In this document: in pieces, positions 35,979 to 45,917 of the stretch | How positions within the stretch are numbered: position 1 is the first letter of the stretch | Layout: each line of letters starts with the position of its first letter | Made by a program: the position numbers and the translations under genes | NCBI RefSeq assembly: GCF_030052815.1 | Contig: NC_079510.1 | Span: forward strand, 48,822,725 to 48,886,724 | From: Hevea brasiliensis | Lineage: Eukaryota; Streptophyta; Magnoliopsida; Malpighiales; Euphorbiaceae | Length of the DNA: 64,000 nt | Direction: 5' to 3' | The notes under the pieces: model-generated | What the model was told of the DNA's origin: nothing | The model's input: the letters and a program-made list of their open reading frames with translations, nothing else | Databases searched by the model: none

Positions 35979-37534
35979 TATTATTAGAAAATTAGCTGCA
36001 GAAAATAACCAAATTAATTAGTAAATGTATCATGTATTTAACCAAAATGATTATGGTCTTTTAATCAAATTGGTCCTCCCACTAACTTAGCGAATCCTAC
36101 ACTTCCAAAGTAGAAAACGAAAATCCTAGTTGGATGGATTTCTAGTGGGTGATTGAATTCTTATAGTCTTATTGATCATCCTCAAGCACATCCATTATTA
36201 GAATTACAATAAACTGTAAGTAAGCAACTCCTTGCCCATCACATCTCATGTAAGGTTCAATCCTTTACCTAGCCCCTAATGCTCAAAATCTCAAGCACAT
36301 CCATTATTGATTTATCTTGTGTTAGTTAAGTTGATCCCATTGAGCCAGTAAATATGCCAATAATTTTAATGTCCTCAAGTACATCCATTATTGGCCACCA
36401 AACTATTTACATATTTACTACATCTTATGCTTAACAATTATTCTTAAGAAAATCTTTTAAATTAATTGCATCATATGCAAGTATTTAAAATTTCTTAAAA
36501 TAATTGCCTCAATGGAGGGCCCATGTTATAATTACTTTAATTATACCATTTCCAACTTAATCATTTGTTTGAAAGATTTTATGGTCGGCCTAATTACTAT
36601 TATGGTCTCACTTTGTACATTATCCATTTAGCATGCATATATCATATACTTGCATACAATCCCATACATCTCATGCATTCATGGATAAACAATAGATATG
36701 GTATGACCATGGACTTTCTAAGGGATTCAATTCTGAGCCACTAAGAATTGAATCAAGGCATTCCTAGTTGCATTTCATTCATTCATATTACAAGAGTTAC
36801 TGAAGGAGTACATAATCAACACTTGATCTTGAATTCCTCCCACTGGTCCCACCAATGCTCTTAACCTCCTTGATCTTCTTGCAATCCAATTACATAGTAA
36901 TCCTTGGCATACCAAGGCGAATTTATAAGAACCAAATAAATGAAATTACAACCAAAAAAATATTACAACCTTTATAATACATGCCACCAAAATAAATTAA
37001 AATTAATTAATTAATTTACAACCCAAAGAAACATAAAAGAAATAAATCCAATCACATTGGTCTTTTATTGTCCATGATCATCCATCATGCATATCACTAT
37101 TTAACAATTAAATAAAGCATACATACTTAAATTAAATTAAATATCTCATATTCAACTTAAAAATCCAGATTTGAATATGATTCAAACAAATTTAAAAATT
37201 CAGATTGGAATCACATTCAAATAAATTTAAAAATTCATATTTGAATCACATTCAAATAAATTTAAAAATTCAGATTTGAATCAAAATTTAATTGTGTGAT
37301 TAAAACTCCTAATTAAATAATTTAATTAGTCATGGGTCTAATTATGGGCCTTGAAAACAAGCCCACACTCAATCAAACCTTGCGCACCATGAAGTGCCAT
37401 CCATGCCGCCACCTATGGTGGTTCCATCATATGTGACGCCACACATGAGCATCCAACCAGCGTTGATTCAATCAACTCTTAATCAAATCACACAATTAAA
37501 TCATATATTAAACAATCTAAATGGCAAATATAGT
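35979..37534 (-). other. Leader of the outer copia element with two repeat families
   Basis: About 1.55 kb separates the PBS from gag. Near 36180-36400, CTCAAG(C/T)ACATCCATTATT recurs three times. At 37159-37290 a 35 bp unit (AAAAATTCAGATTTGAAT plus spacer) is repeated four times in exact register at 37159, 37194, 37229 and 37264. I see no other gene. Confidence 0.75.
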
Positions 37535-37547
37535 GGCTCTAATACCA
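37535..37547 (-). other. Primer-binding site of the outer copia element (initiator tRNA-Met)
   Basis: TGGTATTAGAGCC in element sense lies two bases inside the 5' LTR. It differs by one transition from the common TGGTATCAGAGCC. Confidence 0.88.
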
Positions 37548-37549
37548 AT

Positions 37550-40106
37550 TGAATGAGCGGAAGCATAAAAATTATTAGTTTAGAACATTGAATTCAAAAA
37601 TTTTCTTCTAGGGTCTCATACATCATGCAAGATTCATTATTTACCTAATTGATTTCAATATTCAACAGCATATTAAAACACTTTTAATATGTTTTTGGAT
37701 CTACATTTATCATTTAAGATTTTAGAATTAACAGATTAATTCATTAGAACCCTAAATTAATACAAGAATATGTGCACTAACCTTTTGATACACTGTTGAT
37801 GTGTTTGATACCTTTGGGAAGCACCTAGGACACCAGATGTTGTCCCTCTAGCTTATCCACATCAAGATCACTAATGGCAGCCCCTTGAACAACTTCTTAA
37901 GCCTTTCCAATCAATTAAAAATTGAGGTTTTGCCTTTTAGAGAGGTTGTAGATGTATATTGGACACTAGAAACGATTTCTAGCAATTTTAATTCAAGAGA
38001 AGGTTGGCAATTCTCTTTGAATTGATGAGAGATGAAGAAGAAGAGAGGAAGAAGACAACAAGGGTGGCGGCACCTCTTTGAGAAAATCAGATTGCTTATT
38101 TTGTTCTTTCATCATTTCCCTTTTATAGCTAAGTCACCACTTAAAATCCTTGCCACATGTCATTTTCTGATTGGCTTAGAATTTTAATTGATCCAATCAT
38201 ATTATGCCAAGTGTCAAAACTAGAATTAATCTTAACTTTGATCATCTTACATGATTGGAAGACAAATGGCAAGCTTATCTGTAGTGCCTTGTGTCACCAT
38301 CTCATGGTGCCACATGTCACCCTATGAAATGATCAAATTACCCTTGTGTCTTAATTTTGAGTTCTCAACCCAAAATAATTATTTCTCTTCTTCTAATCAA
38401 TTTATATCAAATATAAATTAATTAATTAATCTCTATTAATTAATTTCTCATAATTAAATTTATATTTAAACACTTTTTTAAATATAAATTTAACTTATAC
38501 TATATATCCAATAACCTATATTTGGTTTCAAGCCATGCTAGAGGCTTTGTAATCTTATTGCAAATCAAACCTATTTAATTAATCAATCAAACTCTTTAAC
38601 TAATTAATTAAATTACATTTAACTTGGTAATTGCTTGTGTATGTGTGTGACTCACGAGGCTCATCACTAATTGACAATGAGATATGATATCAACTCTTAA
38701 TATCATCAAAACTCTTTCTTACCATACCTGTGTCACCATCTCATGGTGCCACATGTCACCCTATGAAATGATCAAATTACCCTTGTGTCTTAATTTTGAG
38801 TTCTCAATCCAAAATAATTATTTCTCTTCTTCTAATCAATTTATATCAAATATAAATTAATTAATTAATCTCTATTAATTAATTTCTCATAATTAAATTT
38901 ATATTTAAACACTTTTTTAAATATAAATTTAACTTATACTATATATCCAATAACCTATATTTGGTTTCAAGCCATGCTAGAGGCTTTGCAATCTTATTGC
39001 AAATCAAACCTATTTAATTAATCAATCAAACTCTTTAACTAATTAATTAAATTACATTTAACTTGGTAATTGCTTGTGTATGTGTGTGACTCACGAGGCT
39101 CATCACTAATTGACAATGAGATATGATATCAACTCTTAATATCATCAAAACTCTTTCTTACCATAAATGATTTCTCTAAATCATTTTAGGCAACTCATAG
39201 ACTATGGTTAATACCTAGCATAGCATGCCACAACCGCCCAATCAGTAATAAGGTTTACATTAAATGAACCTATAGTCATATATTACCATACACTAGAATC
39301 TCTCAGTTATAAAATCTCAATTCAAGTTAGACTCATAGTTTATGTCAAACCCCATTTACTATGAATATTATGTTCTCTTTTAATTCTAGTTTTTTATTAA
39401 AAAGATTTTCTCATCAGAAACTCTTTTCTGATTAAATCTATCTGTCCTGGCCAGGAACTTAAAACATCAAGAACAATTAAATAAACATAGGATTTTATCT
39501 CTATTTACTTAGGGTAACAGATTCCATCTTGATCAATACCTATCTCCATATATAACTGGTAGGAGCCAACACATGCCCATATACTCATACACAGTACAAG
39601 TATGAAAGCAGTATCAAACTCAAACCACCTATATACAAGATAACTGTGCTATCTCAGGTCTAAAGATTATATGCACTGATATGATTTATGACAATGCATT
39701 GACAAGAGTAAACTCCATGTGCTTGTCATAAATGTCACCTGGTTAAACCTACTTATCATGCATAAGTGCCTATCATGTTTGTTATATGGCATGAGACTCA
39801 CCATTCCATCTTATTTACATCTCATATAAATAACTTAGGAACAAATATGATTACAATCTTTCTGGATAAGTCATGTCCTTATTGTGAAGTACTTCGATTG
39901 TGAATCAATTTCTGATACTTTGTGCTAGAAATACTGTCACTCATATTCTTAACAACTTAAGAATAGAATTTCTAACAAAATATCAATTGGCCTTTTATAT
40001 TACACATAAATATATTTTATAAACGGAAAAGTAGAAATATCTTTTTATTAATAAAATATATATAAGATACATAATAAATGATATGCTCTATGACATACTA
40101 CTAATA
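37550..40106 (-). repeat. 5' LTR of the outer copia element (2557 bp) with internal tandem duplication
   Basis: It pairs with 19219-21331 but is 444 bp longer. Almost all the difference is one tandem duplication of 439 bp: about 38288-38726 is repeated at about 38727-39165. The terminal TG of U3 is mutated in this copy (TATTAG instead of TGTTAG in element sense). Confidence 0.9.
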
Positions 40107-40111
40107 TTCCT
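40107..40111. repeat. Target-site duplication TTCCT (right copy, outer copia)
   Basis: It matches 19214-19218 on the other side of the element. Confidence 0.8.
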
Positions 40112-41201
40112 TTTGTAACATATTATGCATAATTGAAAACTACATATAATTGGTATTCTCTCTATATTAGGAATCATCAAGCACTCTTTACTTTTGCTTT
40201 AACTGATTTGTTTTGTAGTCACTTGGCAAATGATTTGGATGTTTAAGGAACTAATTTTGAATTACTATTTGGTCAGTTTAATAAGCTCTAGCAGAAGGGG
40301 AAATCAAATACTTGTGAATTTGCATCTATCTTTCTGTGCTGATACCATACATAAAATAATTGTGCTAGTTTGAAATTGGTGGTTTAGTTTCAATTCGTAG
40401 CTTGTACGACTTTGATTTTAGGATATGAGAATCCAAGAATCTCTTTGGTTCAATGAGAAAAATATTGCCACTTGTCATTGATATCAATGAAAGTATTGCT
40501 AAAGACTCATTGGTGTTGGACTACGAACAGTTCCATCATCTGGAAGGGAACTTGTTTCCAAAATGATTGCAGGTTCAGAGCTTCTTCCAAGAAAGTTTGC
40601 GTCCTAAATACCTCCTGAAACGAGCAGGAAAGCTGAAATTCTGTCCTTCTACGGGGAAATCCTTATTTATTTATTTATATTTTAATAAATGAATGAATTT
40701 TATATGAAAAGAATCAACCAATATGTCTGGGTGATTTTCCCTGGAAATTTATGTCTTCATACAGTATCTTGATTTTGAAAGGTAAACAGAGCACATGTCA
40801 GTACAGAATCTTTATTTTGGAATGCTTTTCATTTCAATTCAACTGTAGATGTCCTGCAAAGTGTCCAACCCAAAGAACACTAAAAGGGCTCAAATGCAAC
40901 TTCTTCTCTTGATTGTTAAGAAATAATGGTTGGCGGGCAGTGGGAAACTTGGAAAGTTAGTTGGAAAAACTGACACCCAGTTAGAGTTTGTGCTTTGTAG
41001 GTTAATTTTAGAAAGAATGCTTCTTGTGTTTTTCATGCTTTTTGTGTTCTTGAGGGAGAATCCCACGACAAACAAGTTAACGCAAGGCTACGTGTTTTTT
41101 CCCTCTGATCTTTTATAAAAAAGATTGTGAAATTAATTGGCCATGGAGTCAAAAATTTCGGCGACAGAGACCCAAAGCAGCAGCAAATTCTTGTCCACAT
41201 T

Positions 41202-41202
<1 letters not shown>
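40112..41202. other. Intergenic DNA, right flank of the copia insertion
   Basis: Moderate GC, with short frames on both strands at about 40890-41118 that look like chance. I recognise no gene. Confidence 0.45.

Positions 41203-41232
<30 letters not shown>
41203..41232. repeat. (AT)n microsatellite
   Basis: About fifteen AT units in tandem. Confidence 0.95.
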
Positions 41233-41233
<1 letters not shown>

Positions 41234-43918
41234 CAGAACGAATCTAGATATAAAATAGATAAAATTTATGCAGTGTATAAATAAAATAGATAAAATTTAT
41301 ATATTTATATATTAAATTTATAATAAATAAAATTTAAGTGAATTATTTTATATATTCATATCTTATGTATTTCAATCATTTTATCTTTTTATTTGAAATT
41401 TAAAATTTTTAAAAATTTAATTTAATTAATTATTGTGTTTAAAATGAAAAAAAAAAACTTTTAAATTTTAAAAAAATATATATTTTTAAAAAATTACAAA
41501 TCAAGAGTAATTGTGTGAAATTTATTTAATTTTTTTTATAAATAATTTATTTAAAATAAATCCTATGTATTTTTTTCCCATTCGATTGGCCACATAAATA
41601 ATTGCTCTGTCCCTAACAGCAATGATGCCAATTTTGGAACAAAACAACCACGAGATTGAATCATCGTCACAGGCAGACCAGTTGATGTCTTTTATAACTA
41701 TAAATTATATTGCACACTTTTATCTTTCACTTTTTAAAAATTATTTTATAAAAAATTATACAGCATTTAAAAAATTATAGAGTATTAATTAATATTTTAA
41801 AATTTTATTGTTATAATGACTAAATATAATAATAAATTTTATAATTTTTTAAATTTATCTTGTTACTTCTTTCTTTTTTTAATTAAATAATATAAAGAGT
41901 AATTTAATTAAATTAAACAGCATTTATTATAATTTATTTGATATAATTATTTTTTAATTATTATATAAAAAATATAAATAACAAATAAAACAAAACGGAG
42001 GGAATTGTAAAATTTGTGTGTCTATCACAATTAATAGTTTAGAATTTCACTAAAAATTTTCCTATTTATTTCATTTATTTTTTAAATTTAATATATTATA
42101 ATTCTTTAATAATATTAATATTATTAAAGATAATTTATCATTTAATTTTAAATTTCAATTGATATTACGGTTTAATATTATATTTTCAAAATTAAATAAT
42201 TTTTCTCTTTTAGTGTAGTTCACCTATTAATATATGAATCATGCTTATGGAATTTGTAAAAAAAATTATATTTTTAATGATACTATTTATTAAAACGTTT
42301 TTGGTATATTAAAGTATATAAATTATTTTATATATTTAACTAATTAAAATTCAAAAATTATATTTTATTATAATTATTAATTAAGTGGTTACACGCAGCC
42401 AGGCAGCCTGGGCAAGAAGTTCTCTTATGGAGGCTGGCGATGACGAGTTCTTTGCCGGGTTCCACGTAAAGCAGACGCACCGATGGTCGACCCACCTCAA
42501 ATTTCAAAGTAAACCCCACAACTTGTAATCTTTTTCTCTTATTTCTGCTCATTTCTCAAAATTTTATTCTAATTACTTATATTTTTGCCCCCTTTTTTCC
42601 CTTTTGCATGAATTTCAAAGTAAACTGCTGCATGTAATAGTCTTTGCTCAATCAACAAACAAATAAATATTAATTAATTAATAACGAACCATAATTAACT
42701 ACTATATATGGATAAAGTACTACTTTATGATTATTTCTCAGAAAAAAAAATACTAGTTTATGATTTGGCTAAAACACCTTTTAATCCAATTTCATAATCG
42801 TTTAGGCTAGCAAAATTGAATAATACGTACCATATGTGGCTTGCTATTGAAATTTACCATAATAGCTACATTTATGTAAAGTATGACTATTATTGAAAAG
42901 AAAAAATACTACAAATATCATTTTTTTTTAAATATATGATTAAAATTAAAATTTAAAAACTTAAAAAGATTAAATCAAATATTAAAGACAGTTATAATCA
43001 AAATTGGGCCGCAGTAGAAGTAAGAGCCGCAGGTGATGTTAAGAATCATAAACATTAGAACCCATTTTTTTATTTTTTACTTCATATATTATGTCCTTTT
43101 TTTTAATTTTGACCCATTACGCAATTTAATCAAATTAATCATTGTAAAATTAAAAATATTAATTGATATATTTAATCATTTTTATTGATAAATTTTAAAA
43201 ATTATATTATCAATTATAAAAATTCAAAATGCAATAAAAAAATGCATTGAATTTCTTAAAATTATTTAAAGGCTAGTTTATTTATTCAGAAAAACAAAAA
43301 TAATATGAAGAATTCTGACCATCAAAAAACTAATATCCACGTCACTTTCCAGGTGGGTTCGGTGATGACCTCATTCAACATCAGCAAGGATAGGAGTGGA
43401 TGTTGTAACACGTGGCCGAAAAGGACGGGATGAAATTGAAAACATGGAAAGCCACGGTAGCATTGGAAGCATTATTAAAATCCATGTGGCAAAATCAGCA
43501 TGAAACGACGGTGGAGATGGACGTAGATAATGGTGCTTCAGCTTCATGTGGTGCGGATTTTGGGCTTTTTGTTCTTATTGATGACGTGCACACGGCTCAT
43601 TCTCTCTTTTTTTTTAACAAAGATTTAATGTTATTTAGAAAAATTTGATGAGAGTAAGTAATACTATAAATGTAAAATTTCACTAATAAAAAGTGGAAAT
43701 TTTCTTCTTTTTTTTTTATTATATATCATAGTATTTTCACATAAACATATATGTGAATGGAATCAGATATCATTAATCTTTATGTTTAATTAATTTGTGC
43801 TATTAAATAAGTTAATTAAATTAATTTAATAATATATTAATTACTCCCATCATTTACTTTTATTTATATTTTTAAAAGTTATTTTATTCATGATTATTTA
43901 TTATTTTGATATGATTCG
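41233..43918. other. AT-rich intergenic DNA with two GC-richer islands
   Basis: Most of this is extremely AT-rich. Two islands stand out. One is at about 42385-42540, holding a 64-codon minus-strand frame I do not recognise. The other is at about 43330-43600, with an ABRE-like ACACGTGGC at 43408-43416 and a 78-codon plus-strand frame. Either might be a regulatory region, a relic exon or an old insertion. Confidence 0.4.
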
Positions 43919-44381
43919 AGGATGGCAAAAGTTTTCGAACTTGACTTGCCCCGCTTCGAACCCGATTAATTTTCTCGATCCCTTCTTGACCTTGATTTGT
44001 GTGGGATGAAAATAGAAAAACCTTTTTCTCGCTCTGAAATCCTAAAACCTACCCGTATAGTAATATATGATTATTTTTATTAAAAAATAATTTTTTTTTA
44101 TATATTTATATATTTAAATATTATAATTTTAACAAACTATATAAATATATTATTAAAATAATATGTAAAACTTACGTTTTAATTATATTTTATTTTTTAA
44201 TAAATAACTTTATATTATAGACTAACAAAATAAAATAAATAAATAAATAAAAATTTCCCTTAAGAAAACTTGCCCCCTCCCTACACTCCGATGGGAAATG
44301 TCTCTTCCCGACCCCGAACTCTTATGGGGCAGAGACGTCAGGAGCGATCATCATCTCTGACTCGCTCCGTTGTCATTCCTA
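43919..44381. mobile_element. Candidate small TIR element (MITE), about 460 bp
   Basis: The left end reads AGGATGGCAA and the right end, reversed, AGGAATGACAA, forming imperfect inverted ends. GC-richer arms of about 100 bp (with CCCCGCTTCGAACCCG on the left and GACCCCGAACTC on the right) flank a very AT-rich centre, a structure common among plant miniature elements and short non-autonomous repeats. No transposase is encoded. I cannot fix the target duplication. Confidence 0.45.
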
Positions 44382-45013
44382 ATAAGATTAAGAGTATTAT
44401 TAATTAAATTTTCTTAATTTTGTCTTAATTTATCTCTATTAAACCTAATACTATTTAAAACACATTTTCTTATCTCATCTTCTCTTTTTTAATTAAATTA
44501 AATAAAAAGAAATTTAATTAAATTTAAAATTATTTTATTATAATTTATATAATTTAATTAATTTTTTAATAATTTAAAAATTTTAAATAACAAATAAAAA
44601 TAGACGAAGGAGTATTAGAGATTTACAATAATTAGATATATAAATCATACACTAAATCTTTGAATTCTCCGAAGTTTTTATTTGAAATCAAGAAAATGAT
44701 GTTGGATTCATCCTTAAAATATAAATAATTTACTAAAGTAATTTCCTTATCAATTAGAGAAAGCCATGTTTGAACCATTTTTCATCTTTTACTCTAAAAT
44801 TTAAATGTCCATATATTGATCTAAAAAAATTAAATGATTTTTTTAATTGTATTTAATTAAGATATATACTTTATTTTTAAAGTGTATAAAGTAGTGAAAT
44901 TTTGAGTTTAAATTTCTCTATTTATATATTTTTATATTAATCATTTCATGATAAGAAAAAAAAATATATATATATATATATCGATTATTTCTTAGCACAT
45001 TAAATTTTTATTA

Positions 45014-45072
<59 letters not shown>

Positions 45073-45275
45073 GAAAGGGTAAAAAAAATTTTTTTTTTTC
45101 CTTTGGATGTATAACTTCTAGCCACTTGCAAAAAAAGTTCCCACTCTATATTTTATTAATTTTTTTATTCATCCAAATTTAATTAAACTTTATAATTTTA
45201 AAAATAATTTAATACTATTATTCAATGGCCGAAAGGGCCTGAGATGTAGCAACGAGGAATCAGTCTCTTAAGCGA
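44382..45275. other. AT-rich intergenic DNA, distal glutaredoxin promoter
   Basis: Includes an (AT)n run at about 44965-44980 and a longer one at 45018-45070. No gene is seen. Confidence 0.5.
45018..45070. repeat. (AT)n microsatellite
   Basis: Uninterrupted AT repeat of about 26 units, roughly 400 bp upstream of the glutaredoxin start codon. Confidence 0.95.
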
Positions 45276-45338
45276 TGACGTTAACCCACGTCACCCACAG
45301 TCCGCGTGACGTAAAACAATGCGTAACTGTCGTTGACG
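45276..45338 (+). promoter_or_regulatory. Cluster of four TGACG (as-1-like) motifs before the glutaredoxin gene
   Basis: TGACG lies at 45276-45280, 45307-45311 and 45334-45338 on the + strand, and CGTCA at 45289-45293 gives the same core on the minus strand. All four fall within 63 bp. TGACG is the binding core of TGA bZIP factors. Arabidopsis GRX480/GRXC9 is induced by salicylate and stress through TGA factors and as-1-type elements, and its protein also binds TGA factors, so the arrangement fits the gene downstream. Confidence 0.75.
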
Positions 45339-45369
45339 TTAGAGTCTTCCCATTCACCCCCTCCCCCAC

Positions 45370-45377
45370 TATTAAAT
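45370..45377 (+). promoter_or_regulatory. Possible TATA box of the glutaredoxin gene
   Basis: TATTAAAT lies about 32 bp after the last TGACG and 95 bp before the start codon. Transcription starting near 45400 would leave a leader of about 65 nt. ATTATAAT at 45391 is an alternative. Confidence 0.4.
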
Positions 45378-45464
45378 CCTTCCCATCCCCATTATAATCT
45401 CCCCCACTCTTCCCTAAAACATTCACTCTTCATTTTAATAACAAAAAACTTTTCGATCGATCTC

Positions 45465-45917
45465 ATGCAAGAAGCTATCCCATTCAGAACTTACATACCG
45501 GCCACAGCCACCTCCGGCGGCAACCGGAAATTCCCTCCGATTGGTAGTGCCACCACTATTGGTGGAAATGTACTAGTACCAGCCAATAGAGAAAATTATG
45601 TCCAGAAATTGGTGTTGGAGAATTCGGTTATAGTGTTTGGGAAACGTGGGTGTTGCATGTGCCATGTCGTGAAGAGGCTCCTGCTAGGGCTTGGTGTGAA
45701 CCCCACCGTGTTCGAGGTGGATGAGAAGGAAGAAGCTGCTGTGATCAATGAGTTATCGAATATTAACGGTGGTAAAGACGTTGGCGAAGTTGGAGTGCAG
45801 TTTCCGGTGGTTTTTGTGGGTGGGAAGTTGTTTGGTGGACTCGAGAGAGTCATGGCTACTCATATCTCTGGTGAGTTGGTGCCTATTTTGAAAGATGCTG
45901 GAGCTTTGTGGTTGTGA
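45465..45917 (+). CDS. GRXC9: CC-type glutaredoxin, GRXC9/GRX480/ROXY19-like, 150 aa, intronless
   Basis: Plant-specific CC-type glutaredoxins act in the cytosol and nucleus, where they modulate TGA transcription factors and jasmonate/salicylate and detoxification responses. The active site GCCMCHVVKRLL places Cys63, Cys64 and Cys66. The family's glutathione-site elements follow (FPVVFVGGKLFGGLERVMATHISGELVPIL). The protein ends in ALWL, the C-terminal ALWL-type motif that CC-type GRXs need for TGA interaction and TOPLESS recruitment. The core matches Arabidopsis GRX480 closely, including CCMC rather than CCMS or CCLC. I start at 45465 (MQEAIPFR), since family members begin with a similar short MQ- segment; the frame is open upstream, but no ATG precedes it in a fitting place. 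It is a single exon, as usual for the family. TGACG motifs lie upstream. Confidence 0.93.
   Translation: MQEAIPFRTYIPATATSGGNRKFPPIGSATTIGGNVLVPANRENYVQKLVLENSVIVFGKRGCCMCHVVKRLLLGLGVNPTVFEVDEKEEAAVINELSNINGGKDVGEVGVQFPVVFVGGKLFGGLERVMATHISGELVPILKDAGALWL

Larger units (their letters stand above)
19219..40106 (-). mobile_element. Outer Ty1/copia LTR retrotransposon, 20.9 kb including a nested element
   Basis: The element is read on the minus strand: 5' LTR at 37550-40106, primer-binding site at 37535-37547, gag-pol start at 35978, then the polypurine tract and 3' LTR at 21340-19219. Order is gag, protease, integrase, RT, RNase H, as in Ty1/copia. Ends fit TG...CA in at least one copy of each end, and both sides carry TTCCT. 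A second copia element (22975-33605) splits pol between integrase and RT; without it this one is about 10.3 kb. Numerous stops make it non-autonomous. LTRs differ by about 6-7% over the ~390 bp I compared by eye, so it is older than the element inside it. Confidence 0.92.

Noticed and set aside
36180..36400. Repeated CTCAAGCACATCCATTATT considered as a CRISPR-like array
   Set aside because: There are three diverged copies with irregular spacing in a plant retrotransposon leader. CRISPR arrays are not expected in nuclear plant DNA.
43412..43648. 78-codon plus-strand frame in a GC-richer island
   Set aside because: No family match, and the end runs into T-rich sequence. The ABRE-like motif just before it suggests regulatory DNA or chance.
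45596..45853. Minus-strand frame antisense to the glutaredoxin
   Set aside because: It lies wholly within the conserved GRX coding region and has no support of its own.
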